Notes: generated by a model not told the origin, from the letters alone. Shown: positions 24,694 to 33,789, numbered from the stretch's first letter. The stretch is 64,000 nucleotides of DNA from Methylomusa anaerophila (GCF_003966895.1 NZ_AP018449.1:2869501-2933500), one strand, 5' to 3'. Numbers and translations: made by a program.

Positions 24694-25872
24694 CTAGATT
24701 GCGTTCTGGTTCTCCTGCTCTTTCAGGACCTCTTCATATAAGTACATTAGTTCTTTTTCGAAAAGCGGCCGTTTCAAATTGACCGCCAGCGTCCGGACCT
24801 TGGTCAGGATATGGGTTGCCACGCTCTCGTCAATTACGAAGCCAAATTCCATATATTTCTTAACAATGGCTGCCGTTCCGGAATGCTTGCCGATGACAAT
24901 CTGACGCTCCAGTCCGATTTCCATCGGGTCAAATACCTCATAGGTAATGGGGTTCTTCAAAGCGCCGTCGGCATGAATCCCCGACTCATGGGCAAACATA
25001 TTGGCTCCTACCACCGCTTTCCAGATAGGCAGCACCCGGCCGGAGGCGTGGGATACATATTCACAGGTTTCTTTGAGCTTTGAGGTATTATAGGTAATAT
25101 CTTTTTTCAGCACATATTTCAGTGCCATGACGAATTCTTCCAGGGCAGCATTGCCGGCCCGCTCCCCCAAACCGTTGACCGTGACACCGATAAACCGGGC
25201 GCCGGCCTGCAAGCCGGCAATGGCGTTGGCACTGGCCATACCAAAATCGTCATGAGTGTGCATTTCAATGTCAATATCGACCTTTTCCCGTAATGACTTG
25301 ATGCGTTGATGGATTTCCAGCGGGTCCAGGATGCCTACCGTGTCGCAGTAGCGCAGACGGTTGGCGCCGGCCTGTTTGGCGGCTGTGGCGAATTCTACGA
25401 GAAATACTTCATCGCTGCGGGATGCATCTTCGGCGTTTGCTGATATATATAGCCCGTGTTTCGCGGCAAATTCAACGGCTTTTACCATGCTTTCCAGCAC
25501 TTTTTCCCGGGAAGACTGCAGTTTGTATTTAATGTGAATGTCGGAAGTGGGGATGGAAATGGCTACAGCGTCGACACCGCAGTTAACAGATGCCTCCAGG
25601 TCTTTAATGCTGGCGCGGTTCCACCCCATGATGCTGGCTTTGAGGCCGAGTTTGGTAATCGTTTTGATGGCTTCGGCTTCGTCGCCGCCCATGATCGGGA
25701 TGCCGGCTTCAATTTGGTCCACACCGATTTCATCGAGAAGTTTGGCAATATACATCTTTTCGTTGTTGGCAAATACCACACCTGCAGTCTGCTCCCCATC
25801 ACGCAGTGTCGTGTCAACAATGTATACGTTTTTCCCCTCAGCGAGGTGATTGAAACCAGTACAGTTCTTCAT
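24694..25872 (-). CDS. homocitrate/Re-citrate synthase family enzyme (NifV/LeuA-like)
   Basis: This 392-residue TIM-barrel Claisen condensation enzyme has the motifs VDTTLRDGEQTAGV, IEAGIP, RLRYCDTVGILDP, HTHDDFGMASANA (metal His) and VNGLGERAGNAALEE. The C-terminal helical part is short, without the LeuA allosteric domain. It condenses acetyl-CoA with an oxoacid. NifV (homocitrate) is the closest by length, but the adjacent aconitase recalls the Re-citrate synthase of Clostridium kluyveri, a relative of this family that replaces citrate synthase in anaerobes. No nif gene is in view. GAGGGGG precedes the ATG. The gene likely heads an operon with aconitase. Confidence 0.85.
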   Translation of the reverse strand: MKNCTGFNHLAEGKNVYIVDTTLRDGEQTAGVVFANNEKMYIAKLLDEIGVDQIEAGIPIMGGDEAEAIKTITKLGLKASIMGWNRASIKDLEASVNCGVDAVAISIPTSDIHIKYKLQSSREKVLESMVKAVEFAAKHGLYISANAEDASRSDEVFLVEFATAAKQAGANRLRYCDTVGILDPLEIHQRIKSLREKVDIDIEMHTHDDFGMASANAIAGLQAGARFIGVTVNGLGERAGNAALEEFVMALKYVLKKDITYNTSKLKETCEYVSHASGRVLPIWKAVVGANMFAHESGIHADGALKNPITYEVFDPMEIGLERQIVIGKHSGTAAIVKKYMEFGFVIDESVATHILTKVRTLAVNLKRPLFEKELMYLYEEVLKEQENQNAI

Positions 25873-26234
25873 GCTTTTATCCCCCTCTATTTTCCATTAT
25901 GTATATTAATTCAATAAGTATGGTATAAATATGATAAATAATTCCATTGACAGTTGAGAGTTTTTGTTTGAAAAAGACAAAAAGGAGCCGGGATGTATGT
26001 CCCTGACGCCTTTGTCAAGTTAATACACAGGGTATATTGATGTATAAGATATCAGATAAAGTCATTTTGGTCAATAGATTTTTTGCGAAAATAATGAATA
26101 CATTTGATTTTCTTCGCGGCTATGCTGGTGCCGCTTGAAATGGAAGAATAAGGATAACCCTAGCCCTTGACTAACTAACAACTTTAATGATACCATAAAG
26201 TTGCAGGAATAAAAAACCGTGGGGAGGGATTGCA
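25873..26234. other. divergent intergenic region
   Basis: An AT-rich region between the divergent NifV-like and DapB-like genes. An imperfect hairpin at 25976-26016 (GACAAAAAGGAGC pairing with GGCGTCAGG-side sequence) has a T-rich 3' side on the minus strand and could attenuate the NifV-like operon. No riboswitch or T-box motif was recognised. Confidence 0.4.
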
Positions 26235-27071
26235 GTGAAAATCGCATTGATTGGATTGGGCACTACCGGTAAAATTGTTGCCGAATATTTATTGAAAGAA
26301 CAGGCGCTTGCGATGGTCCTTTGCCGCCAAGACAGTCCCAAGGAGGGGAAAGACCTTGGGGAGATTCTACATAGACCAACTACCGGTATTGCCATAGAAT
26401 CGACAGCGGATCTGGAAGAAAAATTACTGCGATATCAACCGGATGTATTGATCGACTTTTCCCGGCCCGGTTTTCTTAGCCAAAATCTGGCGGTACTGGC
26501 AAAGTGTAAAGTAAATGTGGTTACCGCCGTAACCGGCTACAGCGAGATGGAGACCAAACGGATTAAGGTGGTTGCCCGCAACGGAAAAATCGGCATAGTA
26601 ATGGCTCCGAATATAACCTATGGTGTGAATGTCCTCTTGATGATGGCCCGGATTGCCGCTCATCTGCAAATGGAATGTGATTTTGAGATTATTGAGGAAA
26701 ACCATAGAGACAAGACGGACAGTCCGTCAGGAACAGCCAAGAAAATTGCCACGGCAATATCGTCAACGATTGGCGAAAATGGCGGTGAAAACAATCCCAT
26801 TCCTATTCATTCCATTCGCTCCGGGGACATTATCGGACGGCACAAGATTCTAGTTACCGGCAAGTACGATCAGATTGAGATTGCTCATACGGCATTTTCC
26901 CGCGAGGCCTATGCGGAAGGCGCATTTAAAGCGGCACAATTCATTCACGGCAGGACGGGTTTTTTCGAAATGAAAGATGTATACCGGTTAGAAAAGAACT
27001 ACTTCAAAGTAAACCGGTCGGTTCTCCACTATAACGACGAATCCTTTGACTCCCGCTCCTGCATTTTGTAA
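26235..27071 (+). CDS. dihydrodipicolinate reductase (DapB) family protein
   Basis: This 278-residue oxidoreductase has a Rossmann N-terminus (KIALIGLGTTGKIVAEYL; the usual GxxGxMG is GLGTTG) and the DapB catalytic loop NHRDKTDSPSGTAKKIA, with SIRSGDIIGRHKILVTG and EIAHTAFSREAYAEGA in the C-terminal domain. DapB reduces dihydrodipicolinate to tetrahydrodipicolinate in lysine and diaminopimelate synthesis. The GTG start has GGGGAGGG. The gene is isolated from other lysine genes. The N-terminal loop difference and the C-terminal extension to residue 278 leave open a paralogue of altered substrate or cofactor. A hairpin follows. Confidence 0.85.
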   Translation: MKIALIGLGTTGKIVAEYLLKEQALAMVLCRQDSPKEGKDLGEILHRPTTGIAIESTADLEEKLLRYQPDVLIDFSRPGFLSQNLAVLAKCKVNVVTAVTGYSEMETKRIKVVARNGKIGIVMAPNITYGVNVLLMMARIAAHLQMECDFEIIEENHRDKTDSPSGTAKKIATAISSTIGENGGENNPIPIHSIRSGDIIGRHKILVTGKYDQIEIAHTAFSREAYAEGAFKAAQFIHGRTGFFEMKDVYRLEKNYFKVNRSVLHYNDESFDSRSCIL

Positions 27072-27102
27072 TTTTGTAATAGATGTAATATATAATATAT
27101 AA

Positions 27103-27138
27103 AGACGTCCTGATACGTGATAAGTATTCAGGACGTCT
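27103..27138. terminator. hairpin terminator after the DapB-like gene
   Basis: AGACGTCCTGA and TCAGGACGTCT form an 11-bp perfect stem. The T tract is weak on both strands (GTTATGT on plus). It lies between convergent genes. Confidence 0.55.
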
Positions 27139-27170
27139 GTTATGTATTCTGATTAATAAAAAAGAAATTT

Positions 27171-27797
27171 TTAAAAGGAGTTTTTGTGGTTAATAAAATC
27201 TATGGTGCGTTCCAGTACGCCGCTGTCGCCGACGATGACGATACGGTCATGGGGGAGAATTCTGGCGGCAGGTCCCGGCGATATGATAATTTCCGTTTCG
27301 CGCCGGATAGCTACGATAGTGGCGCCGGTATGTTGCCAGAGTTTTACTTCGGCTATGGACCGCCCGGCGATATAACTGGTCTCATGGACTTCAATTTCAA
27401 CCGGATTGTAGGGGGAGAGATTTCGTAATCTATCGGAGTAATTAATGATATCAATCAGTAAGTTTTCCAACTTGGCGTCAATTTCCCGCTTTTGCCGGAG
27501 GAGAATTTCCACATCTTGCTGCAATGAATAAACCGATTCTGCGCTTTTATAATGTTCAATAAAACCGTAGGCGTTCTCGGTGGAAATGACGGTTACTTCT
27601 TTCCCTTGGGAGACCGCAACTACATTTTTGACTTTTAGCAGGGCAATCGCCTTCCGGATGGTTTCGGGTGAAACATTATAATGGCTGGCAAGTACGGTTC
27701 TGCCGGAAATTTTTGTCTCGGTCGCGAACTCGCCGTTAATAATCCTTTGGGCCAGGTCCAAAGCAATAGAGCGGTAGATTGAAGTGCCGGATTTCAT
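27171..27797 (-). CDS. GntR-family regulator with C-terminal RCK_C domain (BusR-like, possible c-di-AMP receptor)
   Basis: This 208-residue protein combines a GntR-type winged helix (residues 1-75; ETKISGRTVLASHYNVSPETIRKAIALL), a coiled-coil linker (about 88-120, LQQDVEILLRQKREIDAKL) and a TrkA-C/RCK_C domain (about 125-205, with ATIVAIRRETEIIISPGP and RILPHDRIVIVGD). That architecture and length match BusR, the c-di-AMP-dependent repressor of a compatible-solute transporter in lactococci and streptococci. By analogy it would sense c-di-AMP and control potassium or osmolyte uptake. No transporter is adjacent, so the target is unknown. ATG follows GGAGG. Co-transcription with the thioesterase gene is not evident. 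Confidence 0.82.
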   Translation of the reverse strand: MKSGTSIYRSIALDLAQRIINGEFATETKISGRTVLASHYNVSPETIRKAIALLKVKNVVAVSQGKEVTVISTENAYGFIEHYKSAESVYSLQQDVEILLRQKREIDAKLENLLIDIINYSDRLRNLSPYNPVEIEVHETSYIAGRSIAEVKLWQHTGATIVAIRRETEIIISPGPAARILPHDRIVIVGDSGVLERTIDFINHKNSF

Positions 27798-27861
27798 TTA
27801 AATCCTCCATTTAAGCGAGGTTAGCTGTTTTGATACCATTATACCCACCGGACCTTATTTA

Positions 27862-28290
27862 CTATTCAATCGCTTCACTTGCCGCTGAGAACGTACCTAC
27901 TACAAAAAAGGTAGCTCTGGCTTTCAGAATCAGGTTGCCCATACTGTCTACAATATCTGTTTCGGCTACCAGCGTATGGTTGCCATTATGAATTACCCGG
28001 CCGAAAGCACTGAGGGTTTCCGGGGGAGTGGCTGGCCGGATAAAGTTCAGGTTCATATCCAGGGTTACGACTTTTTTACCGGTCGTTGCACAGGCCACCC
28101 CCATAACGGTATCAGCCAAGGAGGCCAATGAGCCGCCATGAGCCGTATTGTATAAGTTAGTATGCTTATTAGCTGCTACTGGCATGGTCAATGTTGCCTT
28201 GCCTTCCCCCACTTCGACAATTTTCATCTCGAGTAAATCTACAAAGGGATTTTCCAAGTGCCCTTTAACTAATCTAAATTCATTTATCAT
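27862..28290 (-). CDS. PaaI-type hotdog thioesterase
   Basis: This 142-residue protein has the single hotdog domain of PaaI-like acyl-CoA thioesterases, with NLYNTAHGGSLASLADTVMG (HGG helix and catalytic Asp) and LDMNLNFIRPA. It hydrolyses aryl or acyl-CoA thioesters in the cytosol. The ATG follows AGGAGGAG. It is 64 bases upstream of the BusR-like gene on the same strand, but the genes show no shared theme. Substrate is unknown; a relation to the arylacetate-CoA ligase at 19 kb is possible but not adjacent. Confidence 0.9.
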   Translation of the reverse strand: MINEFRLVKGHLENPFVDLLEMKIVEVGEGKATLTMPVAANKHTNLYNTAHGGSLASLADTVMGVACATTGKKVVTLDMNLNFIRPATPPETLSAFGRVIHNGNHTLVAETDIVDSMGNLILKARATFFVVGTFSAASEAIE

Positions 28291-28456
28291 GCTACTCCTC
28301 CTGAAAAAAATACTGCTATGTATTATATTGTACCATAATTGCAGGATAACAGATAGGCTTGAAAATTTGCAGTATGTATATGTGGCTGCCCGACGGGAAT
28401 TTATGGGATGAGAAATTTACCGAAGCATAAATTTGGAATGCAGTTTTGCCCGAATA

Positions 28457-28489
28457 AGCAAAGGAGCCTTTATTCAAAGCTCCTTTGCT
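28457..28489. terminator. hairpin downstream of the GH18 gene
   Basis: AGCAAAGGAGC and GCTCCTTTGCT form an 11-bp perfect stem. The T tract is poor. It lies 33 bases beyond the stop codon of the minus-strand GH18 gene, where a terminator is expected. Confidence 0.5.
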
Positions 28490-28521
28490 ACTGCATCTTG
28501 GAAGCGGTTATCTCCCCATGT

Positions 28522-29688
28522 TTAGGGTTTTAGACTGGCTTTTATTAGCTGCCAGTATGCAGGGTCTTCCTCACCCAGCTTCCAGATAGCAATTCCCGCT
28601 ATATCATATTTATTAACCAGATCCAGCCTGTATTTAAGGCTCTGGCTATTTTCATACCACACTTGGTGTCTTATTCCATCCGGGCCGGTATAACTAAAGT
28701 GGGGTGACTTTGATGCGTCATCCCATTGGGGATTGACGCCGAAGCGGTCAATCAGGTTTTGGATTGCACCGTATTCAAGGCTTTCCACGCCCTTGCTGGA
28801 CCAGTCATAGCCGTAACCGGCTATTCCCAGGTAAAGCTTGTTTTTAGGTATGGTTGTCAGTGCGTATTTTAAATCCTGTTCCACCGAACGGATATCCGCT
28901 ATTGATCCCGGACCGTTCCAACTGCCATGATAGTCGTAGGTCATAAGGATAATTTTGTCCGCATATTGGGCAAGCTGGGGGTAATCGTAGGCAACCGCCA
29001 CATCATTTTCCTCATTATGCTTAGGAAAAACGTCAATGGTGACAATATAACCCTGAGGCTTCAAGCGAGCGGATAATTCCCGCATGAAGGCTGTCAGATT
29101 ATCACGGTCTTTGGCCGGAACCGATTCAAAATCCACATTAATCCCATCAAGACCGTATTTTTCTATATAGGCTTCAAGGTTGTCAATGGCTGTCCGGCGT
29201 AAGGACGGATTGGATAATATGGCATGTATTCCTTTTTCCGGGTTGTTGTTTTTAGCGTTATTCACCAGCAGCAAGGCAGTAATTTTATGGTCATGAGCGT
29301 ACTTTACCACTGACGCGTGATCATTGCCGCCGCGGTCAGTCACGGAACCATCCTCCTGAAGAGTAGCCCAAAACGGGGCGATAGTTCCAATCGAGTCTGT
29401 GTGTTTTACCAGGTCATTATAAGAAGAGGTATCGCTTCCCCACCATTCGGCATAAAAGCCGATGACATCCTTGCTGCCTGTTGGCCCCTGATTTGGCGTA
29501 GTCGAACTAACCGGCGAAGTTGGATTTATATGAAACAGACTATTTAACAAGTTACTTAACAGCCCAAACAGATTACCCAAAAAGCCGCCGGTATCCCCGG
29601 ACGGTGATGCATAAGCCGGGACGGGAATTATGAAGCTTGTACACATTGCAAGCAGCAGAAGAAAAGCTACACTCTTGACATTGCCCAT
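28522..29688 (-). CDS. secreted glycoside hydrolase family 18 protein
   Basis: This 388-residue exported protein has a signal peptide (FLLLLAMCTSFIIPVPAYA), a Ser/Thr/Pro-rich linker (about residues 50-72) and a GH18 TIM barrel (about 75-385). The catalytic signature DGINVDFE contains the Glu acid of the DxxDxDxE motif, with MTYDYHGSWNGPGS further on. There are no LysM repeats. Related Firmicute proteins cleave peptidoglycan N-acetylglucosamine links (SleL/YaaH group) or chitin. GGGAGG precedes the ATG. It stands alone. In this organism a wall-turnover or spore role is the more likely inference, with chitin degradation the alternative. Confidence 0.9.
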   Translation of the reverse strand: MGNVKSVAFLLLLAMCTSFIIPVPAYASPSGDTGGFLGNLFGLLSNLLNSLFHINPTSPVSSTTPNQGPTGSKDVIGFYAEWWGSDTSSYNDLVKHTDSIGTIAPFWATLQEDGSVTDRGGNDHASVVKYAHDHKITALLLVNNAKNNNPEKGIHAILSNPSLRRTAIDNLEAYIEKYGLDGINVDFESVPAKDRDNLTAFMRELSARLKPQGYIVTIDVFPKHNEENDVAVAYDYPQLAQYADKIILMTYDYHGSWNGPGSIADIRSVEQDLKYALTTIPKNKLYLGIAGYGYDWSSKGVESLEYGAIQNLIDRFGVNPQWDDASKSPHFSYTGPDGIRHQVWYENSQSLKYRLDLVNKYDIAGIAIWKLGEEDPAYWQLIKASLKP

Positions 29689-29922
29689 AGTTGCCTCCCA
29701 CTAGTTAGGATTGTATCATTGTATAGAATGAATGCTATCATAACTAGGGGGATTTATCAATAACAAAACCGGTGTTAAGTATTACCTATTATCCATTTCA
29801 GTTTATATTTACTTATAGCCCGGCCTTTTTGCACTCGATAATATTGACGAAAATAGCAAGAAGATCTACCATTGTTATAGTGTATTATAGTGCTTTCTTG
29901 TCTTTGTTGAGGAGTTGATACT

Positions 29923-30753
29923 TTGAACCGTACTTTTTTGGGGGTGATTATCGTCTGTGGCCTTGTAACTTTTGGTATTATCGGTATCTATTTCTATGTC
30001 TATGGCGAGACAGACGATTTGTCGTCCGGGATTCCCGTGCTGAATTATCATGGAGTGGAGGATAATGTAAATAATCCTCTAGCTTTGGAAATCAAGGATT
30101 TTGAGGACCAAATGGCCTATTTGCATACCAAGGGTTACACAGCGATAACACCGGATCAGTTGCTTGACTATCTGAGCGCCGGTAAAAAACTTCCGGATAA
30201 GCCGGTTCTAATTACTTTTGATGATGGGTACGCCAATAACTATACAAATGCCTATCCAATACTGAAAAAGTATGGTTTTACCGCTGTTTTTTTTCTCATA
30301 ACCGATGTAATCGGCCATGATCCCTGGTATATGAATTGGGATCAGGTTAAGGAAATGCGGCAGCAGGGATTTCAATTCGGTTCCCATACCTTGAGCCATG
30401 CGGACCTTACCAAAGTTCCGGTGGCGCAAGTCAATTTACAACTCGTTAAATCCCGCGAGGGAATCGAATGGCGGCTGAATACACCGGTAAGGTATCTCGC
30501 CTATCCCGGGGGGGCTTACGATTCGCAAATTGAAAAATTAGTCCTGCAGGCCGGGTACAAAGCTGCTTTTTCCGTCAAATTCGGCAGGGTTCAAAAAGGC
30601 GGCAATCTCCTGGCGCTGGAAAGAATACCTTTATTTAAGTCCAGATGGACCTTCCTCGACTTCTACCTCCGGCTCAATTTTACCAAGGCGATGGGTAAAA
30701 TTAAGGCAGTGAAGGATCGATACATTTGCGGGCGTGAATTGAGCCGGCGGTAG
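29923..30753 (+). CDS. membrane-anchored polysaccharide deacetylase (NodB fold)
   Basis: This 276-residue protein starts at TTG with GAGGAG and has an N-terminal signal anchor (VIIVCGLVTFGIIGIYFYVY). The NodB domain begins at VLNYHGVE and has LITFDDGYANNY (catalytic DD), GSHTLSHADL (metal His pair) and YLAYPGGAYD. It resembles PgaB/IcaB-type deacetylases of poly-N-acetylglucosamine and peptidoglycan deacetylases, acting outside the membrane. No pga or ica genes flank it. A GlpQ gene follows after two hairpins, probably transcribed separately. Confidence 0.9.
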   Translation: MNRTFLGVIIVCGLVTFGIIGIYFYVYGETDDLSSGIPVLNYHGVEDNVNNPLALEIKDFEDQMAYLHTKGYTAITPDQLLDYLSAGKKLPDKPVLITFDDGYANNYTNAYPILKKYGFTAVFFLITDVIGHDPWYMNWDQVKEMRQQGFQFGSHTLSHADLTKVPVAQVNLQLVKSREGIEWRLNTPVRYLAYPGGAYDSQIEKLVLQAGYKAAFSVKFGRVQKGGNLLALERIPLFKSRWTFLDFYLRLNFTKAMGKIKAVKDRYICGRELSRR

Positions 30754-30803
30754 ACAATGATTTTGGGCCAGTGAACTCGTTTAGCTTTTGCTAAACTTCG
30801 GGG

Positions 30804-30835
30804 CTTCGGTGGGGGAGACTCTGCCCCCACCGAAG
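30804..30835 (+). terminator. GC-rich terminator hairpin
   Basis: CTTCGGTGGGGG and CCCCCACCGAAG pair perfectly with an 8-base loop, followed by TTTGG. It ends the deacetylase gene. Unusually, the nearby CTTCGGGG (30797-30804) can compete for part of the stem. Confidence 0.7.
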
Positions 30836-30848
30836 TTTGGAAGTGGTA

Positions 30849-30872
30849 ACACCCATTTATAGAAGTGGGTGT
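30849..30872 (+). terminator. second hairpin after the deacetylase gene
   Basis: ACACCCA and TGGGTGT form a 7-bp stem followed by CTTTGG, 14 bases after the first hairpin. It may serve as a backup terminator or be part of the glpQ leader. Confidence 0.45.
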
Positions 30873-31005
30873 CTTTGGAATTGGATAAGATGGTATTTAA
30901 TGGAATACTAACATAATGATAACATTTTCTTAACAATCATTTTGGGTTATGGATATATAATTGTACTTGCTCAACTAATCAAGAATCATTTCAGGGGGGT
31001 TCCAA

Positions 31006-32154
31006 ATGAACAAAAGAATGAGTTACTTGAGGCGTTTGTTAACGGTGAGTCTTACTGCCGCTATGTTGACAGCCGGTGTCAATGTAGTCCACATTGATCA
31101 TGCGCAGGCAGCTGTCCCCCAAATCTTTGATTTCGAAGCCCATCGCGGCGGACGGGACGCTCGCCCGGAAAACACGCTGGTTTCTTTTGCCTATGCCATG
31201 GAATTGGGTGTTACTACTCTGGAAATGGACATGCAAATGACCAAAGACGGCCGCATCGTAATTAGCCATAATGCGTTTATGAACGGCAGTTTAGCCAAAG
31301 GCGCCGACGGAAAATATGTTGAATCCGGCAAATATGATATCCGTACAATGACGCTGGAGCAAGTTAAACAATTTGATCTGGGGACCATGAATCCCGCCGC
31401 CGGTGATTATTACGCGGGACACGGCAAAACGCAACTAGCCGTACCGGGAACCAAAATGCCTACTTTGGAAGAAGTTTTTGAACTGGCTAAAGCCTACGGT
31501 AACGACAAGGTAATGTTCAATATTGAAACAAAATCCTACCCGGATCCTGCATTCCCGGAAGCGAAAAATAATCCTGATCCGACCGTGTTTGTCAAAAAAG
31601 TCTATGAGGTTATCAAAAAATATCACATGGAAGACCGGGTCATGTTACAGTCCTTTGACTGGAGAACCCTTAAGGAAATGAAAAAACTGGACCCCAAAAT
31701 TACTTTGGTAGCGTTAACCTGTGAACAACCTTCCTGGGGTCGTGACAGCGTCTGCCGTCAAGTAGGCGAACCCGGGGCGTCTCCATGGATGGCCGGTCTT
31801 GATATTGATGCCTATAAAGGGGACTATATCAAAGCCGCCAAGGCCATCGGCGCCGACGTCGTTTCTCCTTATTGGGAAGAATTATCCAATGAATTAGTCA
31901 CCGAAGCCCATGAACTGGGTATGAAGGTGGTACCCTGGACTGTGAATGATCCCGGCAAGGCAAACATGCTTATAGATATGGGTGTTGACGGTCTGATTAC
32001 AGATCAGCCCTGGGTGTTGCGCGATCTTCTTATTAAGCGGGGCATTCCTGTGGCTGAACCGACAATTAACACAAATAGCCCGTATCATACCGGTACGGAC
32101 ATCGTTGCCGGGGAAACCAAAAAACTGGGTAAAGGCGGCGATTCGGCGGAGTAA
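31006..32154 (+). CDS. glpQ: secreted glycerophosphodiester phosphodiesterase GlpQ
   Basis: This 382-residue exported enzyme hydrolyses glycerophosphodiesters to glycerol-3-phosphate and an alcohol. A signal peptide (LTVSLTAAMLTAGVNVVHIDHAQA) precedes the GDPD barrel. The motifs EAHRGGRDARPENTLVSF (catalytic His and metal Glu), LEMDMQMTKDGRIVISHN, and VVPWTVNDPGKANMLIDMG are all present. The long insert and length near 380 match the periplasmic GlpQ type. GGGGGG precedes the ATG. The tail (about 345-382) is Gly/Lys-rich. No glpT transporter is adjacent. Confidence 0.93.
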   Translation: MNKRMSYLRRLLTVSLTAAMLTAGVNVVHIDHAQAAVPQIFDFEAHRGGRDARPENTLVSFAYAMELGVTTLEMDMQMTKDGRIVISHNAFMNGSLAKGADGKYVESGKYDIRTMTLEQVKQFDLGTMNPAAGDYYAGHGKTQLAVPGTKMPTLEEVFELAKAYGNDKVMFNIETKSYPDPAFPEAKNNPDPTVFVKKVYEVIKKYHMEDRVMLQSFDWRTLKEMKKLDPKITLVALTCEQPSWGRDSVCRQVGEPGASPWMAGLDIDAYKGDYIKAAKAIGADVVSPYWEELSNELVTEAHELGMKVVPWTVNDPGKANMLIDMGVDGLITDQPWVLRDLLIKRGIPVAEPTINTNSPYHTGTDIVAGETKKLGKGGDSAE

Positions 32155-32164
32155 CTATATATCC

Positions 32165-33061
32165 TTACATCTTTGTACAAAAATCAACAGCCTGGGAAAA
32201 GTCGGCGGGCAGGGGAGCGTAAACCGTAATCTCCTGCCCGTTTTTTATATGCTGAAAGCTCACGGCAGCTGCGTGTAAAGCCTGCCTGGGCATCCAGGAA
32301 GTGCGAAGTCCATACATGGCGTCGCCGATAACCGGGCAGCCGAGATGGGCCAAATGGACACGGATTTGGTGGGTTCTCCCTGTCGCCAGATTAAGTTCCA
32401 GCAGCGTGGCACCGTCAAAGCTGCCGATAGTCCGGTAATAAGTAACCGCCCTTTCGCCCGCCGGGTTTATCGCCCGGCGGTTCGGCAGGTTTGGGTGGGG
32501 GCCGATGGGGGCGTCGACAACGCCTGAAGGCGGTTGAATCATTCCTTTTACCAAAGCCCGGTATGTACGTTTTAACAAGTGCGTTTTTAACTGTTGTTCC
32601 AGGATAAATTGGCTGCGGGAATCCTTGGCGAAAATTACACAGCCGGAGGTTTCCCGGTCTAAGCGGTGCAGAGGACGAACAGTGCCTGCCGTCCCTCGCT
32701 GCTGCAATTCATAGGCTAAATAATTCGCCAGAGTGCCGGAAGTGGTTTGACCGGTTGGATGTACCAGCTGGTAAGCCGGTTTATTCAAGACCAGCAGCCA
32801 GTCATCTTCATAAAGTATCTCGATTATGCCCGGTTCCGGCTGAAGGCCGTGGGCGGTATCGGCAAGAATCAGTACACGCAAAGTATCCGCCGGTTTAATT
32901 TTTCTTTGTAGATATACCGGTTTGCCGTTTAAGAGAATTCCTTTTTGCCTGGTCAGCTTTTGAATCTTCCTGCCGGAATACTGCAAAATCTGCTTCAAAT
33001 ATTCTTCAACCGTTAAATCGGCATGTTCTTTCGCTACTGTATAGGTATGATACGGTTTCAT
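32165..33061 (-). CDS. RluA-family pseudouridine synthase
   Basis: This 298-residue RNA-modifying enzyme converts specific uridines of rRNA or tRNA to pseudouridine. The start ATG 33061 follows GGAAGG; the longer frame has no ribosome site. An S4 RNA-binding domain covers about residues 8-65 (TVEEYLKQILQYSGRKIQK). The catalytic domain has LVHPTGQTT, the signature RPLHRLDRETSGCVIFAK with the active Asp, and TGRTHQIRVHLAHLGCPVIGD. It belongs to the RluA/RluD group; the position modified cannot be told from the sequence. It is convergent with glpQ, ten bases apart. Confidence 0.92.
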   Translation of the reverse strand: MKPYHTYTVAKEHADLTVEEYLKQILQYSGRKIQKLTRQKGILLNGKPVYLQRKIKPADTLRVLILADTAHGLQPEPGIIEILYEDDWLLVLNKPAYQLVHPTGQTTSGTLANYLAYELQQRGTAGTVRPLHRLDRETSGCVIFAKDSRSQFILEQQLKTHLLKRTYRALVKGMIQPPSGVVDAPIGPHPNLPNRRAINPAGERAVTYYRTIGSFDGATLLELNLATGRTHQIRVHLAHLGCPVIGDAMYGLRTSWMPRQALHAAAVSFQHIKNGQEITVYAPLPADFSQAVDFCTKM

Positions 33062-33237
33062 TGCCAGCCTTCCTTCCCCGCAACCGGATTTTTTGCTATT
33101 GATCCTTTGATCACCCATTGTAGTGCAATGATACAATATTTTTGGGATATACACAAATAATAGCGTAATAGCGCCTGCCTGCCTCCTTGCGAAAAGAAAC
33201 AAAAAGCTTTACAATGCGAGGAGGAGGGTAGTAGAGT

Positions 33238-33789
33238 ATGCACAAACATTGGAAGCCATTTTTGGGTGGAGCTGTTGTTATGCTTGCAGTGGTAGCGGGA
33301 GTTTACCTGTTCCTGTCAAAAGGAAATCCCTGGCAACCAACATTCCTTAAGTCGGAAACTCCTTTTAAGCAGGAAACGCCTTCTATGCCGGAAGTTTCTC
33401 CTAATCCGGCAGACATAAATATTCCCCCTGATGCGGTAACCATTACACCCCTGCCGTCGCTGCGGATTCTTCAGGGGGATAAAGTATCTTTTGAGGGCAA
33501 GAAGGAATTGCGTCAGGTTATCGCCGGACGTTTGGCACAAGGATTGGTTGTTGTTAACTTCCAGGCAACAGGGGAGCATGCTGAAAAATCTGCCATTCGC
33601 ATCGTCTGGGAAAATGGTGAAGTTGAAATGATATATCCCGGAACCATCGATAGAAAGCTGATGCCGGAAAAAAGAGCCAAGGAGATTACCATATTGGGAT
33701 ATAGTATGAATGAAAGACGGGTTTTCCAGGACCTTCCCCGCAAAGGATCCCTTACCTGGGAGATTCGTTACCAGCCGGTCGAAATATGA
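33238..33789 (+). CDS. membrane-anchored hypothetical protein
   Basis: This 183-residue protein has an N-terminal transmembrane segment (FLGGAVVMLAVVAGVYLFL, residues 9-27) and a Pro-rich linker (about 40-70). The soluble outer domain of about 110 residues contains KVSFEGKKELRQVIAGRLAQ and IRIVWENGEVEMIYPGTID and looks beta-rich. GAGGAGGG lies before the ATG. It is followed by a strong terminator, so it is a single-gene unit divergent from the RluA gene. I do not recognise the family. Confidence 0.7.
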   Translation: MHKHWKPFLGGAVVMLAVVAGVYLFLSKGNPWQPTFLKSETPFKQETPSMPEVSPNPADINIPPDAVTITPLPSLRILQGDKVSFEGKKELRQVIAGRLAQGLVVVNFQATGEHAEKSAIRIVWENGEVEMIYPGTIDRKLMPEKRAKEITILGYSMNERRVFQDLPRKGSLTWEIRYQPVEI

